DNA from: Prosthecobacter sp.
GTDB lineage: Bacteria; Verrucomicrobiota; Verrucomicrobiia; Verrucomicrobiales; Verrucomicrobiaceae
DNA length: 64,000 nt
NCBI GenBank assembly: GCA_019186985.1
Contig: JABARQ010000004.1
Location: forward strand, 62,001 to 126,000
Reading direction: 5' to 3'
Position numbers and translations under genes: made by a program. The notes beneath the pieces are model-generated. The model searched no databases, had not been told where the DNA came from, and saw only the letters and a list, made by a program, of their open reading frames with translations. Below are positions 39,995-48,411 of this stretch, one piece after another; position 1 is the stretch's first letter, and each line of letters starts with the position of its first letter.

Positions 39995-40099
39995 GCTTTT
40001 CTTGATTTATTGGACGATTCTGCTCTGCCTGCGAGCATGGACTTTCCTCGGGCCGCCTCTGGGCTTCCCGGTTCATGGCTTTTCTTGCTCCCTGCGGCC

Positions 40100-41476
40100 T
40101 CAGATGGCTCGCAATCGCGCTTCAATCCCCAGCAGCACCCGGCTCCAGGGCCAGCTCTCCGCGAGTTTGAGCACGAGCCGACCACTGTGGCTCACCCATT
40201 TGCCGGCCACTTGGATCAAGTCGCGCACCACGCTGCCCACTCGCCGACGCGCCACGGCTTTGATCCGCCGGGGCCAGCTTTCTTTTTGCTCCTCGCGCAC
40301 GGCGCGGGCCTGCTCGTCAAGGCTGCGCAGCAGGTTGTAGGCATGCACGCCGAGACTCAGGAACAGCGCGTTGCTGGCGTAGCTCTGCGAGGGGAAGCGT
40401 TCCAGGTCGAGGTCGCTCTTCAGCTCGCTGTGATACTGCTCGCTGGTGCCGTGGTCGTGATACAGTTCAATGATGTCGGCGGCGTCCTCGCCGAGGTTCG
40501 TCCAGTAGGTCTCGACGCTGATCTGGTCGATGAGCAGCGGCTGGCCTTTTTTGTCAATGCTGCGGCGCACGACGCGATACACGACGGTGAGCGGCTCCTG
40601 CGTGCTGCTTTCGCCGCCGGGGCGCAGATGCTCGTCGGTGCCGGCATAGACTTCCTTGCCTTCACGCGGGCGCTCGGGCTCGCCTTCCTGCTGGGCGATG
40701 GCGTGCGAGAGCCACTTCACCGGGTCTTCCTGCCGCTGGTTGCGTTTGATGATGAAGCTGTGGCCGCTCTTGCGCAGCAGGGCGATGTTGTCGGCGCTGT
40801 CGTTGCCGCTGTCCATGCGGATGAGGACTTGCGTTTTCAAATCCAGCGTGGCGATGCGATCAAGCGACTGCTGCAAAAACTCGGGCGTGCCTTTTTGACA
40901 ATGCTGGCTGCCGGGGCGCAGCTCGTGATGCAAGGCCCAGCCCTGCGTGCCGATGTAGGCGAAGATGGGCGCGAAGCCGTCGGTGCCTTTGTAGGTGCGC
41001 CCGAGCTGCTCGCGGTGGCTGCGGCTGTTGTCGAAGGGGCTCACGTCCATGTCGCAGGGGATGTAGGCGCGGCCTTGCACGGTGAGTGCGGCGGGGCGGT
41101 GATGCTTGATGAGGGCGAGGTTGGCCGCGTCGATTTGCGCGCTGACGGCGGGGTCTTGGGCGAGTGCTTTGAGGCGCTGGCGCAGGCTGGACTCGCTGGG
41201 CACGAAGGGCAGGCCGAGGCTGCGGGCGAAGTGCTCGGCCTGGGCCTGGGTGTCGGGCTGGCGGAACAGCTCGATGTCGTCGTAGTGGCTGCGGCCCTGC
41301 ACGAGCAGGCCGAGCTGGCTGATGAGGATGTCCGCGTCGCTGAGGCGGTCGCTGCGCCGGGCGGGGTCGCTGCCGAAGGCGCGGCGCAGGCCGCTGAACT
41401 TCTCGATGAGCGTGCCGATGAGGGGAAGTCCGCCTTGGGCGTTGATGGATTCGCGGGTCAGTGCAAGAGTGGTCAT
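40100..41476 (-). CDS. IS1380-family transposase, full length
   Basis: The 458-residue protein has the N-terminal RRSDRLSDADILISQLGLLVQGRSHYDDIELFR segment and the DDE core: PCDMDVSPFDNS, RTYKGTDGFAPIFAYIGTQGW, IRMDSGND, and YHDHGTSEQYHSELKSDL. It is nearly identical over its C-terminal two thirds to the truncated copy at 30185. The coding region is complete, although the element's 3' non-coding end is now separated by the IS4-like insertion, which leaves the element's ability to move uncertain. Confidence 0.95.
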   Translation of the reverse strand: MTTLALTRESINAQGGLPLIGTLIEKFSGLRRAFGSDPARRSDRLSDADILISQLGLLVQGRSHYDDIELFRQPDTQAQAEHFARSLGLPFVPSESSLRQRLKALAQDPAVSAQIDAANLALIKHHRPAALTVQGRAYIPCDMDVSPFDNSRSHREQLGRTYKGTDGFAPIFAYIGTQGWALHHELRPGSQHCQKGTPEFLQQSLDRIATLDLKTQVLIRMDSGNDSADNIALLRKSGHSFIIKRNQRQEDPVKWLSHAIAQQEGEPERPREGKEVYAGTDEHLRPGGESSTQEPLTVVYRVVRRSIDKKGQPLLIDQISVETYWTNLGEDAADIIELYHDHGTSEQYHSELKSDLDLERFPSQSYASNALFLSLGVHAYNLLRSLDEQARAVREEQKESWPRRIKAVARRRVGSVVRDLIQVAGKWVSHSGRLVLKLAESWPWSRVLLGIEARLRAI

Positions 41477-41540
41477 GTGGCAACCTGCTGGGTTGGTTTC
41501 GTCACCTCTCCCTTTACCTCGCTACGAGGCGGGTTGCCAC
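41477..41540 (-). promoter_or_regulatory. Leader hairpin before the IS1380 transposase start
   Basis: GTGGCAACC (41477-41485) directly before the transposase ATG is repeated in inverted form as GGTTGCCAC (41532-41540). In the transposase mRNA this 9-bp stem would close over the translation start region, a common way for insertion sequences to limit transposase made from outside transcripts. Confidence 0.5.
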
Positions 41541-41574
41541 GCTCTTTGCTCGCTTTAGCTCACGAATTCAGGTT

Positions 41575-42735
41575 TCAGCCTTCGCTCTCGATCAGCTTCG
41601 AAAACTCGGCGAAGAAATACTTCGCGTCATTCGGACCGGGAGCGGCCTCGGGGTGATACTGCACGCTGAGCACCGGAGCCTCGCGGTGGCGCATGCCTTC
41701 CACGGTGCCGTCGTTGAGGTTGATGTGCGTCACTTCGACATTGCTGGGCAGGCTCGAAGGATCGATCGCAAAGCCATGGTTCTGGCTGGTGATGCTGACC
41801 TTGCCGCTGCGCAGGTCCTTGACCGGCTGGTTGCCGCCGCGATGGCCGAACTTGAGCTTGAAGGTCTTGCCGCCGTAGGCATGACCGAGAAGCTGGTGGC
41901 CCAGGCAGATGGCAAAGATGGGTTTTTTGCCGATCAATTCCCGGATCTCCGAATGGATGTAACCCAGCGCCGCAGGGTCACCGGGGCCGTTGGAAAGAAA
42001 GACGCCGTCCGGATTCCGGGCAAGGACATCGCCTGCCTTCGTCGTCGCGGGGACCACATCGACACTGAACCCAGCCTGCCGCAGGCTCCGCAGGATGTTC
42101 TTCTTGATGCCAAAATCGTAGGCCACGATGTGATGCCGGGCCTCCGGCAGCTCACGGAAGGCACCGAGCGGGCCGCCCTCGCGGTTCTGGCTCGGACTGG
42201 GGATGTCCCATTCACGGCTCTCCTGCCCTTCAGGATCCCAGCGGTAAGCCTTCTTCGTGGTCACCTCCTTGACGTAGTCACTGCCGCTCATCGGAGGGCT
42301 TTTTTTGGCCGCCTCGATCGCCTGCTCCACCGTCAGTTCCGTGCTGATGACCGACTGCATGGCGCCGCGGGTGCGCAGATGCTTGGTCAGCGCCCGGGTG
42401 TCCACCCCCTGGATGCCGGGGATGTTGTAACGCTTCAGGTAGGCGTCCAGGGACTCGGTGCTGCGCCAGTTGCTCGGCACTTCGCAGAGCTCCTCGATCA
42501 CAAAGCCGCGCACATGCGGCTCCGAACTTTCATCGTCCAGCCCGTTGATGCCATAGTTCCCGATCATCGGGTAGGTCATCGTCACGATCTGGCCGCGGTA
42601 GGACGGATCGGTCAGCACCTCCTGATAGCCCGACATCGAGGTGTTGAAGCAGGCCTCACCGTTCGTGGTGCCTGCGGCGCCAAAGGAAACGCCTTCAAAA
42701 TACCGTCCGTCTTCAAGTGCCAGGATTGCTTTCAT
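41575..42735 (-). CDS. carA: Carbamoyl-phosphate synthase small subunit (glutamine amidotransferase)
   Basis: CarA hydrolyses glutamine and feeds ammonia to CarB for arginine and pyrimidine synthesis. The N-terminal domain is typical (FEGVSFGAAGTTNGEACFNTSMSGYQEVLTDPSY). The class I amidotransferase domain has the catalytic Cys in FAICLGHQLLGHA and His and Glu in QYHPEAAPGP. ATG 42735 is used in preference to a TTG one codon upstream. carB is not adjacent. The TGA stop lies inside the TTTCA repeat bordering the IS1380 element, so the insertion spared the gene exactly at its end. Confidence 0.97.
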   Translation of the reverse strand: MKAILALEDGRYFEGVSFGAAGTTNGEACFNTSMSGYQEVLTDPSYRGQIVTMTYPMIGNYGINGLDDESSEPHVRGFVIEELCEVPSNWRSTESLDAYLKRYNIPGIQGVDTRALTKHLRTRGAMQSVISTELTVEQAIEAAKKSPPMSGSDYVKEVTTKKAYRWDPEGQESREWDIPSPSQNREGGPLGAFRELPEARHHIVAYDFGIKKNILRSLRQAGFSVDVVPATTKAGDVLARNPDGVFLSNGPGDPAALGYIHSEIRELIGKKPIFAICLGHQLLGHAYGGKTFKLKFGHRGGNQPVKDLRSGKVSITSQNHGFAIDPSSLPSNVEVTHINLNDGTVEGMRHREAPVLSVQYHPEAAPGPNDAKYFFAEFSKLIESEG

Positions 42736-42819
42736 CAAGGGTGGTTAGGGGGAAATTCGCGCCACCTAGCCCGGCCTCGCGGAGTTTGCAAATGCCTTGA
42801 TGCCCCTCCCCCGCCGGGG

Positions 42820-43890
42820 CTATTCGCCGTAGCGGATGACCAGGAACAGGAGGATCAGCCCCAGGAACACGGCGATGGCAATCTTCACCCAGCTCAGGGG
42901 ATATTCCCCGCCCGCCTTGCCCGTGACGCCATTCACGGCGACCTGGTAGGTCTTGCTCCCATAGGTGTAGGTCAGCAGCCAGACCGGCAGCAGGGTGTGC
43001 TTGAAGGTCTGCTCACTGAACTCAGGGTGAATCTGCAGGTTTCGATGCGTGTCCCCCGGCACCTGCCTGGCGCAGATGTCCCGCAAACGGGCGTTCATGC
43101 GTTCCCGGGAGTTCGAAGCCGCCTGCACAAGGTCGATCTGATACTGCTCCACCACCCAGCCGCTCAGGTAGCCCGGGTCATAGGGCACCAGGGCATCCGT
43201 CGTCGGGAACGGCTCCAGCTTGTCCAGCAGCTGCGGATGCACGCCCTTTGAGGCTGGAACCAGCACATCATCAAAGGTTTCACTCACATGACCGCTCGCA
43301 TGTTCCCAGCGGGTGTGCTGCTGCTGCCGCCCCTGGCTGTCCGTCACATAATAATGGTAGCCTGCCTCGGCCTCCCAGGGGCATTCGGCATGCGCATCAA
43401 ACGTCCAGTAAGGCAGGTAAAGACCATGCAGCGTGTCCGTCAAAGCCTTCTCCCCCAGGTCGTTGCGCGCCCAGAAATGACTGCCATACCACTTGCGGAT
43501 GCTTTCCCGCACCTGGCTCTCGGAGAACTTGAACGGCAGCACGCTCCCCGGCCGGATCGGCGCCTGGATGTCCTCCACATGGATCAATGAGGGCGACCCG
43601 CAGAAGTCACAGCGCTGGGCCACCCGCTTTTCATCAAAAACCGAAATCGCCTGGCAGCTCTGACAGCGCACGGTCTTTCGCTCCGCCGCCCAGCCACGCT
43701 GGTCTTCTGGCAGCGCACGCAGCGCCGTCACCAGGTCATTTTCCTCAATCAGATTGCCGTCCATCTTCAACTCTGCCGGCGACTCCGTGCCGCAATAGGG
43801 GCAGACCAGCGCATGCTTGGCGGGCGTCCAAACAGCCTCAGCGCCACAGGCCGGGCATGAAAACTTGGATAGGGCGGTGACTTCAGACAT
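42820..43890 (-). CDS. Zinc-ribbon protein with C-terminal membrane anchor, unknown function
   Basis: The 356-residue protein has two N-terminal zinc ribbons: FSCPACGAEA...LVCPYCGTES (about 11-36) and VRCQSCQA...QRCDFCGSP (about 74-99). A large middle domain follows with many aromatic residues (GLYLPYWTFDAHAECPWEAEAGYHYYV), then one C-terminal membrane helix (WVKIAIAVFLGLILLFLVIRYG). Such proteins are often annotated as replication-restart or TFIIB-type zinc-finger proteins, but there is no helicase here. It is probably an inner-membrane protein facing the cytoplasm. Confidence 0.85.
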   Translation of the reverse strand: MSEVTALSKFSCPACGAEAVWTPAKHALVCPYCGTESPAELKMDGNLIEENDLVTALRALPEDQRGWAAERKTVRCQSCQAISVFDEKRVAQRCDFCGSPSLIHVEDIQAPIRPGSVLPFKFSESQVRESIRKWYGSHFWARNDLGEKALTDTLHGLYLPYWTFDAHAECPWEAEAGYHYYVTDSQGRQQQHTRWEHASGHVSETFDDVLVPASKGVHPQLLDKLEPFPTTDALVPYDPGYLSGWVVEQYQIDLVQAASNSRERMNARLRDICARQVPGDTHRNLQIHPEFSEQTFKHTLLPVWLLTYTYGSKTYQVAVNGVTGKAGGEYPLSWVKIAIAVFLGLILLFLVIRYGE

Positions 43891-43960
43891 GACGGAAGCC
43901 CAGCCATAAAAGAAGCCGCGCTGCGGATCAATCCCCGAGATGAATCACCGCGTTCTGCGG

Positions 43961-44036
43961 TGGTGGAGCTAAGGGGATTCGAACCCCTGACCTTCTCATT
44001 GCGAACGAGACGCTCTACCAACTGAGCTATAGCCCC
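43961..44036 (-). tRNA. tRNA-Ala(CGC)
   Basis: Read on the minus strand, the 76-nt sequence folds as a complete cloverleaf. The acceptor stem is GGGGCTA/TAGCTCC, the D arm GCTC...GAGC, the anticodon stem TCTCG/TGAGA with loop TTCGCAA (anticodon CGC, reading GCG alanine codons), and the T arm AGGGG TTCGAAT CCCCT. The 3' CCA is encoded. Confidence 0.97.
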
Positions 44037-44160
44037 AATGCATCGCTTCGAGCGACTGCCCGATGATGCGTGAGGATGCCTTCCTGGCAAGCACGCTTTC
44101 GGGGAATGTTCGCGCCCCTTGCCGGCCTGCTTCACCCAAAAAAGAGCCTTGCCAATTTTC

Positions 44161-44199
44161 GATTACATCTGTAATCCATCAAGGATCACGTTTGTAATC
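44161..44199 (+). promoter_or_regulatory. BlaI/MecI-type operator pair upstream of blaI-like gene
   Basis: GATTACA-TC-TGTAATC (44161-44176) is a perfect 7+7 dyad. A second site GATCACG-TT-TGTAATC (44184-44199) keeps one perfect half. Their centres are 23 bp apart, about two helix turns, and the second ends 6 bp before the start codon. BlaI/MecI repressors bind TACA..TGTA dyads in front of their own genes, so autorepression is likely. Confidence 0.75.
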
Positions 44200-44205
44200 C
44201 AAAAA

Positions 44206-44616
44206 ATGCCCCCCGAAAAAAACAACCTCCCCACCCTCCCGCCACGCATCTCAGATGCCGAATGGACTGTCATGAAAGTGCTCTGGGAACGCGGTTCCAG
44301 CACCCTCGGAGAAGTCGTGAAGGAACTGGACGGACGCCTCCACTGGAAACCTCGCACCGTGCAGTCCCTCATCCGCCGGCTCACCGAAAAGGGCGCGCTC
44401 GCCGTCGAGACCGTGGGCCGCGAGTTCCGCTACGCGCCCGCCGTCGATCAAAACCACTGCCAGCACGAGGAGAGCCGCAGCTTCCTCGACCGCGTCTTCA
44501 ACGGCCGCCTCACGCCCTTCGTCGCCGGGCTCATGGAGCGCGAGGAAGTCAGCCCCGCTGACCTCGCCGCCCTTCGTGAGATCCTCGCCCAGGCCGAGAA
44601 GAAGCTGCGGAAATGA
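44206..44616 (+). CDS. BlaI/MecI/CopY-family transcriptional repressor
   Basis: The 136-residue protein has the family winged helix: ISDAEWTVMKVLWERGSSTLGEVVKEL, then WKPRTVQSLIRRLTEKGALAVETVGREFRYAPAV, followed by a C-terminal dimerisation and cleavage region. ATG 44206 places the conserved SDAEW near residue 14; upstream codons run through the operator and are not coding. It is paired with an M56 metallopeptidase gene 186 bp downstream, the arrangement of BlaI with its sensor-protease BlaR1. Confidence 0.95.
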   Translation: MPPEKNNLPTLPPRISDAEWTVMKVLWERGSSTLGEVVKELDGRLHWKPRTVQSLIRRLTEKGALAVETVGREFRYAPAVDQNHCQHEESRSFLDRVFNGRLTPFVAGLMEREEVSPADLAALREILAQAEKKLRK

Positions 44617-44790
44617 CCGAGGTTCAAAAACCAATGACCAAGGAAATCCCAACCACCCAACTCCCAAGTGACGCACATGGCGGACCTGTTGGTCATGCTG
44701 GCATTGGGACACTCCTTGGTCCTTGAAGGCTGGTCATTGATCCTTCTTTCGTCATTCGACATTCGGAATTCGTCATTGCCACCCAGCGCA
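44617..44790. repeat. Palindromic intergenic repeat
   Basis: The gap between the repressor and the M56 gene contains several inverted segments: AATGACCAAGGAA near 44633 against TTGGTC and GGTCATTG near 44715-44740, then GTCATTCGACATTCGGAATTCGTCATT near its end. The last part is the same kind of sequence as the insertions in the coding regions at about 45115 and 50351. Confidence 0.55.
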
Positions 44791-44802
44791 CCGTTTCACC
44801 CC

Positions 44803-46464
44803 ATGATTTCCACTGACCAGCTCCTCCACTGGCTCCAGCGCACCACCCTCGAAGCCAGTCTCCTCATCCTCGCCGTGCTCGGCCTGCGCCTGATGCTCGG
44901 CACCCGCCTGAGTCCCGCGTGGCGCATCGGCCTGTGGATGCTCGTCGGAGCCAAGCTGATGCTCCCCGCCTTCATCCCGGCCGGATTTGGCCTTGGCACC
45001 CTCTGGCGGGGCCCAGGCAGTGCAAAGGACCGAACTGGCATCACCCTCATCTCAGAGCCTTCCGTGTATTCCATGCCTTCCGTGGTTGAACCTCGGCCAA
45101 CCACCGCGCCCGCCCCACTTCCGCATTCATCATTCGACATTCATCTTGCCGCGCTCGCGGCCTGGCTCGCTGGCGCTCTCACCATCCTCGCCGCCGCTCT
45201 TCTCCGCCAGCGCCGCTTTAACCAGCATCTCTCCAAACTCTCCCTCGCCACGGATCCTCATCTCACATCCCTTATCACGCATCTCTCATCCCAGGTTCGT
45301 GTGCCCGCCCCGCAGATCGTTCTCATGCCCGCAGGCACCACGCCGGCCATGGTCGGCGTCCGCCGGCCGAAACTGCTGCTGCCGGAGGATTGGCAGACGC
45401 GTTTCACCGACCGCAGCCTGCGCCACGTCCTCCTTCACGAACTGCTCCACGTTCGTCATCGCGACCTCCTCTGGAACTGGGCCGCCACCGCCGTGCAGGC
45501 GCTGCATTGGTTCAACCCGCTCGTGGGGTTCGTCGTGTCACGCTTCCAGGCCGATCGCGAGCTGCGCTGCGACGCCGGAGCCCTCAAGATGCTCTCGCCA
45601 TCCGAGCGGCTCGACTACGGCCGTACGCTGCTGCGCATTCAGGAAACCTTCTGCGCACCACCGGCCATCGCAGGGCTGGCTCCATGCGTGCGCAACCATC
45701 CCACCCTGCGTCAACGCATCCTCATGATCGCCACCCCGACCACCCGCCAGCCCGTCATTCAGGCCCTGCTCGTCCTCACGCTCAGCGTGCTGGTCGGCTA
45801 CTCCTTCACCACCGCCCGCGCCGCCGAAAAAGAAGTCCCGCCCAAAGTCCGCGAAGGCTCCACCACCCAAAAACCCGCCTCGACGGACAAATCCGACTCG
45901 TCCGAAAAGTCCGACAAAAAACCCGCGATGAAGGACGGCGAACGCGAAGGCGGAAAACCCTCCGCAGAGCGTGAAGGCGGAAAACCCAGCGCCGAACGCG
46001 ACGGCACCCGCAAACCCGGCCCCCGCGATGGCGAAGGCGAAAAGAAACCCGGCATGCGCGATGGCGACAAGCCCCGCACCGGCGAACGTGATGGCGAAAA
46101 ACCGCGCACTGGCTCCCGCGACGGCGAAGGCATGAAAAAAAGCGGCGAACGCGATGGCGAAGGCCGCAAGCCCTCCGCCGAATCCGGCCAAAAGCCCCGC
46201 AAAGGCGACAGCGACCGCTCCACCACCTCCTCCAGCGAACTCATCACCCTCAAAGTCATCGACGGCGGCGCCACCGTCCTCATCGGCGACGAAAAAGTCC
46301 CCATGAACCGCCTCCGCGGCTTCCTCAGCACCTTCCTCCCCGACCACCCCGGTGCCAAAGTCGAAGTCACCGGCAACGACGACACCCCGCTCAAAGCCCT
46401 CCACAACACCGTCGATGCCGTCCGCGACAACGGGAACAAGAACGTCGGCATCAAGGCGGAATAA
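44803..46464 (+). CDS. M56 (BlaR1-like) membrane metallopeptidase with repeat linker and ExbD-like tail
   Basis: The 553-residue protein has N-terminal membrane helices (about 15-65 and 115-130), then the M56 protease with its zinc motif HELLH at residues 212-216 (RHVLLHELLHVRHRDLLWNW), a conserved FNPLVGFVVSRFQADRELRCDAGAL, and another helix near 320-340. A hydrophilic repeat of RDGE/GGKPSAER/KPRTG units (about 375-475) follows. The last 75 residues (LITLKVIDGGATVLIGDEK ... NTVDAVRDNGNKNVGIKAE) resemble the periplasmic domain of ExbD/TolR, not the penicillin-binding domain of BlaR1. It probably senses an envelope signal and inactivates the BlaI-like repressor. Confidence 0.88.
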   Translation: MISTDQLLHWLQRTTLEASLLILAVLGLRLMLGTRLSPAWRIGLWMLVGAKLMLPAFIPAGFGLGTLWRGPGSAKDRTGITLISEPSVYSMPSVVEPRPTTAPAPLPHSSFDIHLAALAAWLAGALTILAAALLRQRRFNQHLSKLSLATDPHLTSLITHLSSQVRVPAPQIVLMPAGTTPAMVGVRRPKLLLPEDWQTRFTDRSLRHVLLHELLHVRHRDLLWNWAATAVQALHWFNPLVGFVVSRFQADRELRCDAGALKMLSPSERLDYGRTLLRIQETFCAPPAIAGLAPCVRNHPTLRQRILMIATPTTRQPVIQALLVLTLSVLVGYSFTTARAAEKEVPPKVREGSTTQKPASTDKSDSSEKSDKKPAMKDGEREGGKPSAEREGGKPSAERDGTRKPGPRDGEGEKKPGMRDGDKPRTGERDGEKPRTGSRDGEGMKKSGERDGEGRKPSAESGQKPRKGDSDRSTTSSSELITLKVIDGGATVLIGDEKVPMNRLRGFLSTFLPDHPGAKVEVTGNDDTPLKALHNTVDAVRDNGNKNVGIKAE

Positions 46465-46567
46465 GTCGGGTTTCCAGGGTCAACGCTGTCATCACCAACA
46501 AGCCTGCGAGCAATCACGCAGGCTAATAACGCTGACTGAATTTCGAAACGCTATTCAAATCATCGCC

Positions 46568-48118
46568 ATGCCCCAGCCATCCTTCGTCTTCCAGCATCTA
46601 CTCGTCATACTGATTTCGTCCTTCGTCGTCATTCCGTCGCTCGCGACGGCCGCGACACCTGCCGAAGTCACCGCCGCGGCGGTCAAAGCCGTCACCTTTT
46701 ACCACGCACACGCGGCCGCCCACGGCGGCTACGTTTACCGCTACAGCGCCGACTTCACGCTGCGCGAGGCAGAAGGCATTCCCGGACCGGACACAATCTG
46801 GATTCAGCCGCCGGGCACGCCTGCGGTCGGCATGGCGATGCTGGATGCTTACGAGGCCACGAAGGACGAAAAGTGCCTCGCCGCCGCGGTGGAGGCCGCG
46901 CGATGCGTTTCGCGCACGCAGCTCGCTTCGGGTGGTTGGGACTACTCGGGCCATTTCGATGCCAAAGGCCGCGAATCGAAGCTCTACCGCCGCGATTTGG
47001 ACGGAAAGCTCATGACTCCACCCAAAGCATCTGATCGCGAGGCGGGCTGGCACAACTGGCGTCGTCAGGATAAGAAAAACTACTCCACCTACGACGACGA
47101 TGTCTCCCAGGCCGCCACGCGCTTGCTCGTGCGCGTCGATCACGCGCTCGGTGGCAAGGACGCCGAGATCAAAGACGCCGCCGACTTCGCGCTGCGCACG
47201 ATTTTGATGACGCAGTATCCCGCCGGCGGTTGGAGCGCGAATTTCGATGACGCGCCCACCTTTCCGCCGCCCGTCGAAAAGTATCCCATCAAGCCCGCGA
47301 ACTATCCCGCCGACTGGCCGCGCAAGTGGCCGAAGGACTTCAGCGGCTGTTACGTGCTCAATGACAACACGCACGCCACCTTGATGAGCACGCTGCTCCT
47401 CGCGTGGCAGCTCCGTGGCGATGCACAATACCTGGATGCCGCGAAACGCGGCGGCGACTTCCTCCTGCTCGCGCAGATGCCTGATCCGCAGCCCGCGTGG
47501 GGCCAGCAATACAATGCCGACATGCAGCCCGTGTGGAGCCGTCAGTTCGAGCCCACCGCCATCAGCGGACGCGAAAGCCAGGCCGCCATGTGGGCGCTGC
47601 TGAAACTCGCCGCCGCCACCGGCGACAAAAAATACCTCGCGCCCGTCGCCAAGGCCATCACCTACCTCCGCACGGTGCTCCTGCCCGGCAACAAGCTCGC
47701 CCGCTTCTACGAACTCAACACCAACAAGCCCCTCTACTTCGAACGCGGCCCCGGCGGCAAAGGTTTCGAACTCACCTACTCCGATAAACGCGCCTCCTCG
47801 AACTACGGCTGGGTCTGGGACAGCGAACTCGACGCCCTGCAAGCCACTGGCAGCCAGATCGCCCGTGGCGAGAAGCCTGTCTTCCCCAGCACCGAAAAAG
47901 AACGCTGGTCCTCCCCGCCTACCGACGCCGACATCGCCACCATCCTCAAAGAACAAGCCCCCAACGGCTCCTGGCCCATCACCGACGACCGCGGCTGGAT
48001 GCGAGATGAAAGCGGCAAGAAAACGAAGCCCGCTGGTGGCGTGATCTACAGCCTCGACTTCGTCCAAAACGTCAAAGCCATGAGTGCTTGGCTGAAAGCG
48101 AAAGGAGGCGTGAAATGA
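46568..48118 (+). CDS. Pectate lyase, PL10-like, secreted
   Basis: The 516-residue protein has a signal peptide (residues 1-29) and the alpha/alpha-toroid catalytic region of polysaccharide lyase family 10. Characteristic segments are WIQPPGTPAVGMAMLDAYEAT, LASGGWDYSGHFD, STYDDDVSQAATRLLVRVD, QYPAGGWSANFDDA, and the Asn-Asp-Asn-Thr-His segment YVLNDNTHATLM. ATG 46568 opens the signal peptide. It should cleave polygalacturonate by beta-elimination in the periplasm or outside. It follows the BlaI/M56 pair by 103 bp, which includes an 8-bp hairpin (46505-46525), so regulation by that pair is possible but unproven. Confidence 0.88.
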   Translation: MPQPSFVFQHLLVILISSFVVIPSLATAATPAEVTAAAVKAVTFYHAHAAAHGGYVYRYSADFTLREAEGIPGPDTIWIQPPGTPAVGMAMLDAYEATKDEKCLAAAVEAARCVSRTQLASGGWDYSGHFDAKGRESKLYRRDLDGKLMTPPKASDREAGWHNWRRQDKKNYSTYDDDVSQAATRLLVRVDHALGGKDAEIKDAADFALRTILMTQYPAGGWSANFDDAPTFPPPVEKYPIKPANYPADWPRKWPKDFSGCYVLNDNTHATLMSTLLLAWQLRGDAQYLDAAKRGGDFLLLAQMPDPQPAWGQQYNADMQPVWSRQFEPTAISGRESQAAMWALLKLAAATGDKKYLAPVAKAITYLRTVLLPGNKLARFYELNTNKPLYFERGPGGKGFELTYSDKRASSNYGWVWDSELDALQATGSQIARGEKPVFPSTEKERWSSPPTDADIATILKEQAPNGSWPITDDRGWMRDESGKKTKPAGGVIYSLDFVQNVKAMSAWLKAKGGVK

Positions 48119-48128
48119 ATGCCTCAGC

Positions 48129-48411
48129 CGAGCCGGAGGCTCGAAAGCCATTAGCCGGTGGTGAAACGAGCGCAGCGAGTGAGAACCACCGGACCACGCC
48201 GCCCCATCCAGGTTACACATTCACCGCGCCCTGGAAGGGCGCGAGAAGCCAACGCCAATCCAGCGCAACCGTCATGGCCGAATCGCCCCCTTCTCGCGCC
48301 CTTCCAGGGCGCCCCCTTGATTCGGTGATCCTTTCTCGTTCTCGATCCGGTGGTTCTCGCTCGCCAAGCCTCGCTTCACCACCGGCTAATCTCTCGCGAG
48401 CCTCCGGCTCG
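48129..48411. repeat. Long palindromic element entering a coding region
   Basis: The outer arms CGAGCCGGAGGCTCG (48129-48143) and CGAGCCTCCGGCTCG (48397-48411) continue inward imperfectly over about 60 bp (TTAGCCGGTGGTGAA against TTCACCACCGGCTAA). The inner arms at 48226-48248 and 48290-48312 are a perfect 23-bp inverted repeat. The whole unit can form one long hairpin. It starts 11 bp after the pectate lyase stop and ends inside the reading frame of the next gene. Similar elements are scattered in this phylum. Confidence 0.85.

Larger units (their letters stand above)
38312..41572 (-). mobile_element. IS1380-family element, right copy, interrupted by an IS4-like element
   Basis: The left IR CCTGATTCCGTGAGCT starts at 38312 and the right IR (CCTGAATTCGTGAGCT on the minus strand) ends at 41572; they match at 14 of 16 positions. 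Subtracting the inserted element and its duplication gives an original length of about 1713 bp, normal for IS1380. The transposase gene is intact. The flanks differ (AATCA left, TTTCA right), so this copy is not a simple insertion. Confidence 0.88.
29941..41577. mobile_element. IS1380-bracketed acquired block (efflux operon island)
   Basis: Two same-orientation copies of one IS1380-family element flank about 7.1 kb of foreign cargo. The outer flanks are both TTTCA (29941-29945 and 41573-41577), while the inner flank of the right copy is AATCA and the left copy has lost its inner end. This is the pattern expected when a circular molecule carrying an IS copy recombined with one resident IS1380 that had made a TTTCA target duplication. 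The ancestral order would be FAH gene, one IS, carA. Confidence 0.65.

Noticed and set aside
40010-41656. 548-codon plus-strand frame over the right IS1380 copy
   Set aside because: It is antisense to the intact transposase and nearly repeats the antisense frame of the left copy; no independent support.
43961-44036. tRNA-Ala as the attachment site of the island
   Set aside because: The integrase is 7 kb away with ordinary chromosomal genes between, and no tRNA 3' end repeat was seen near 51000.
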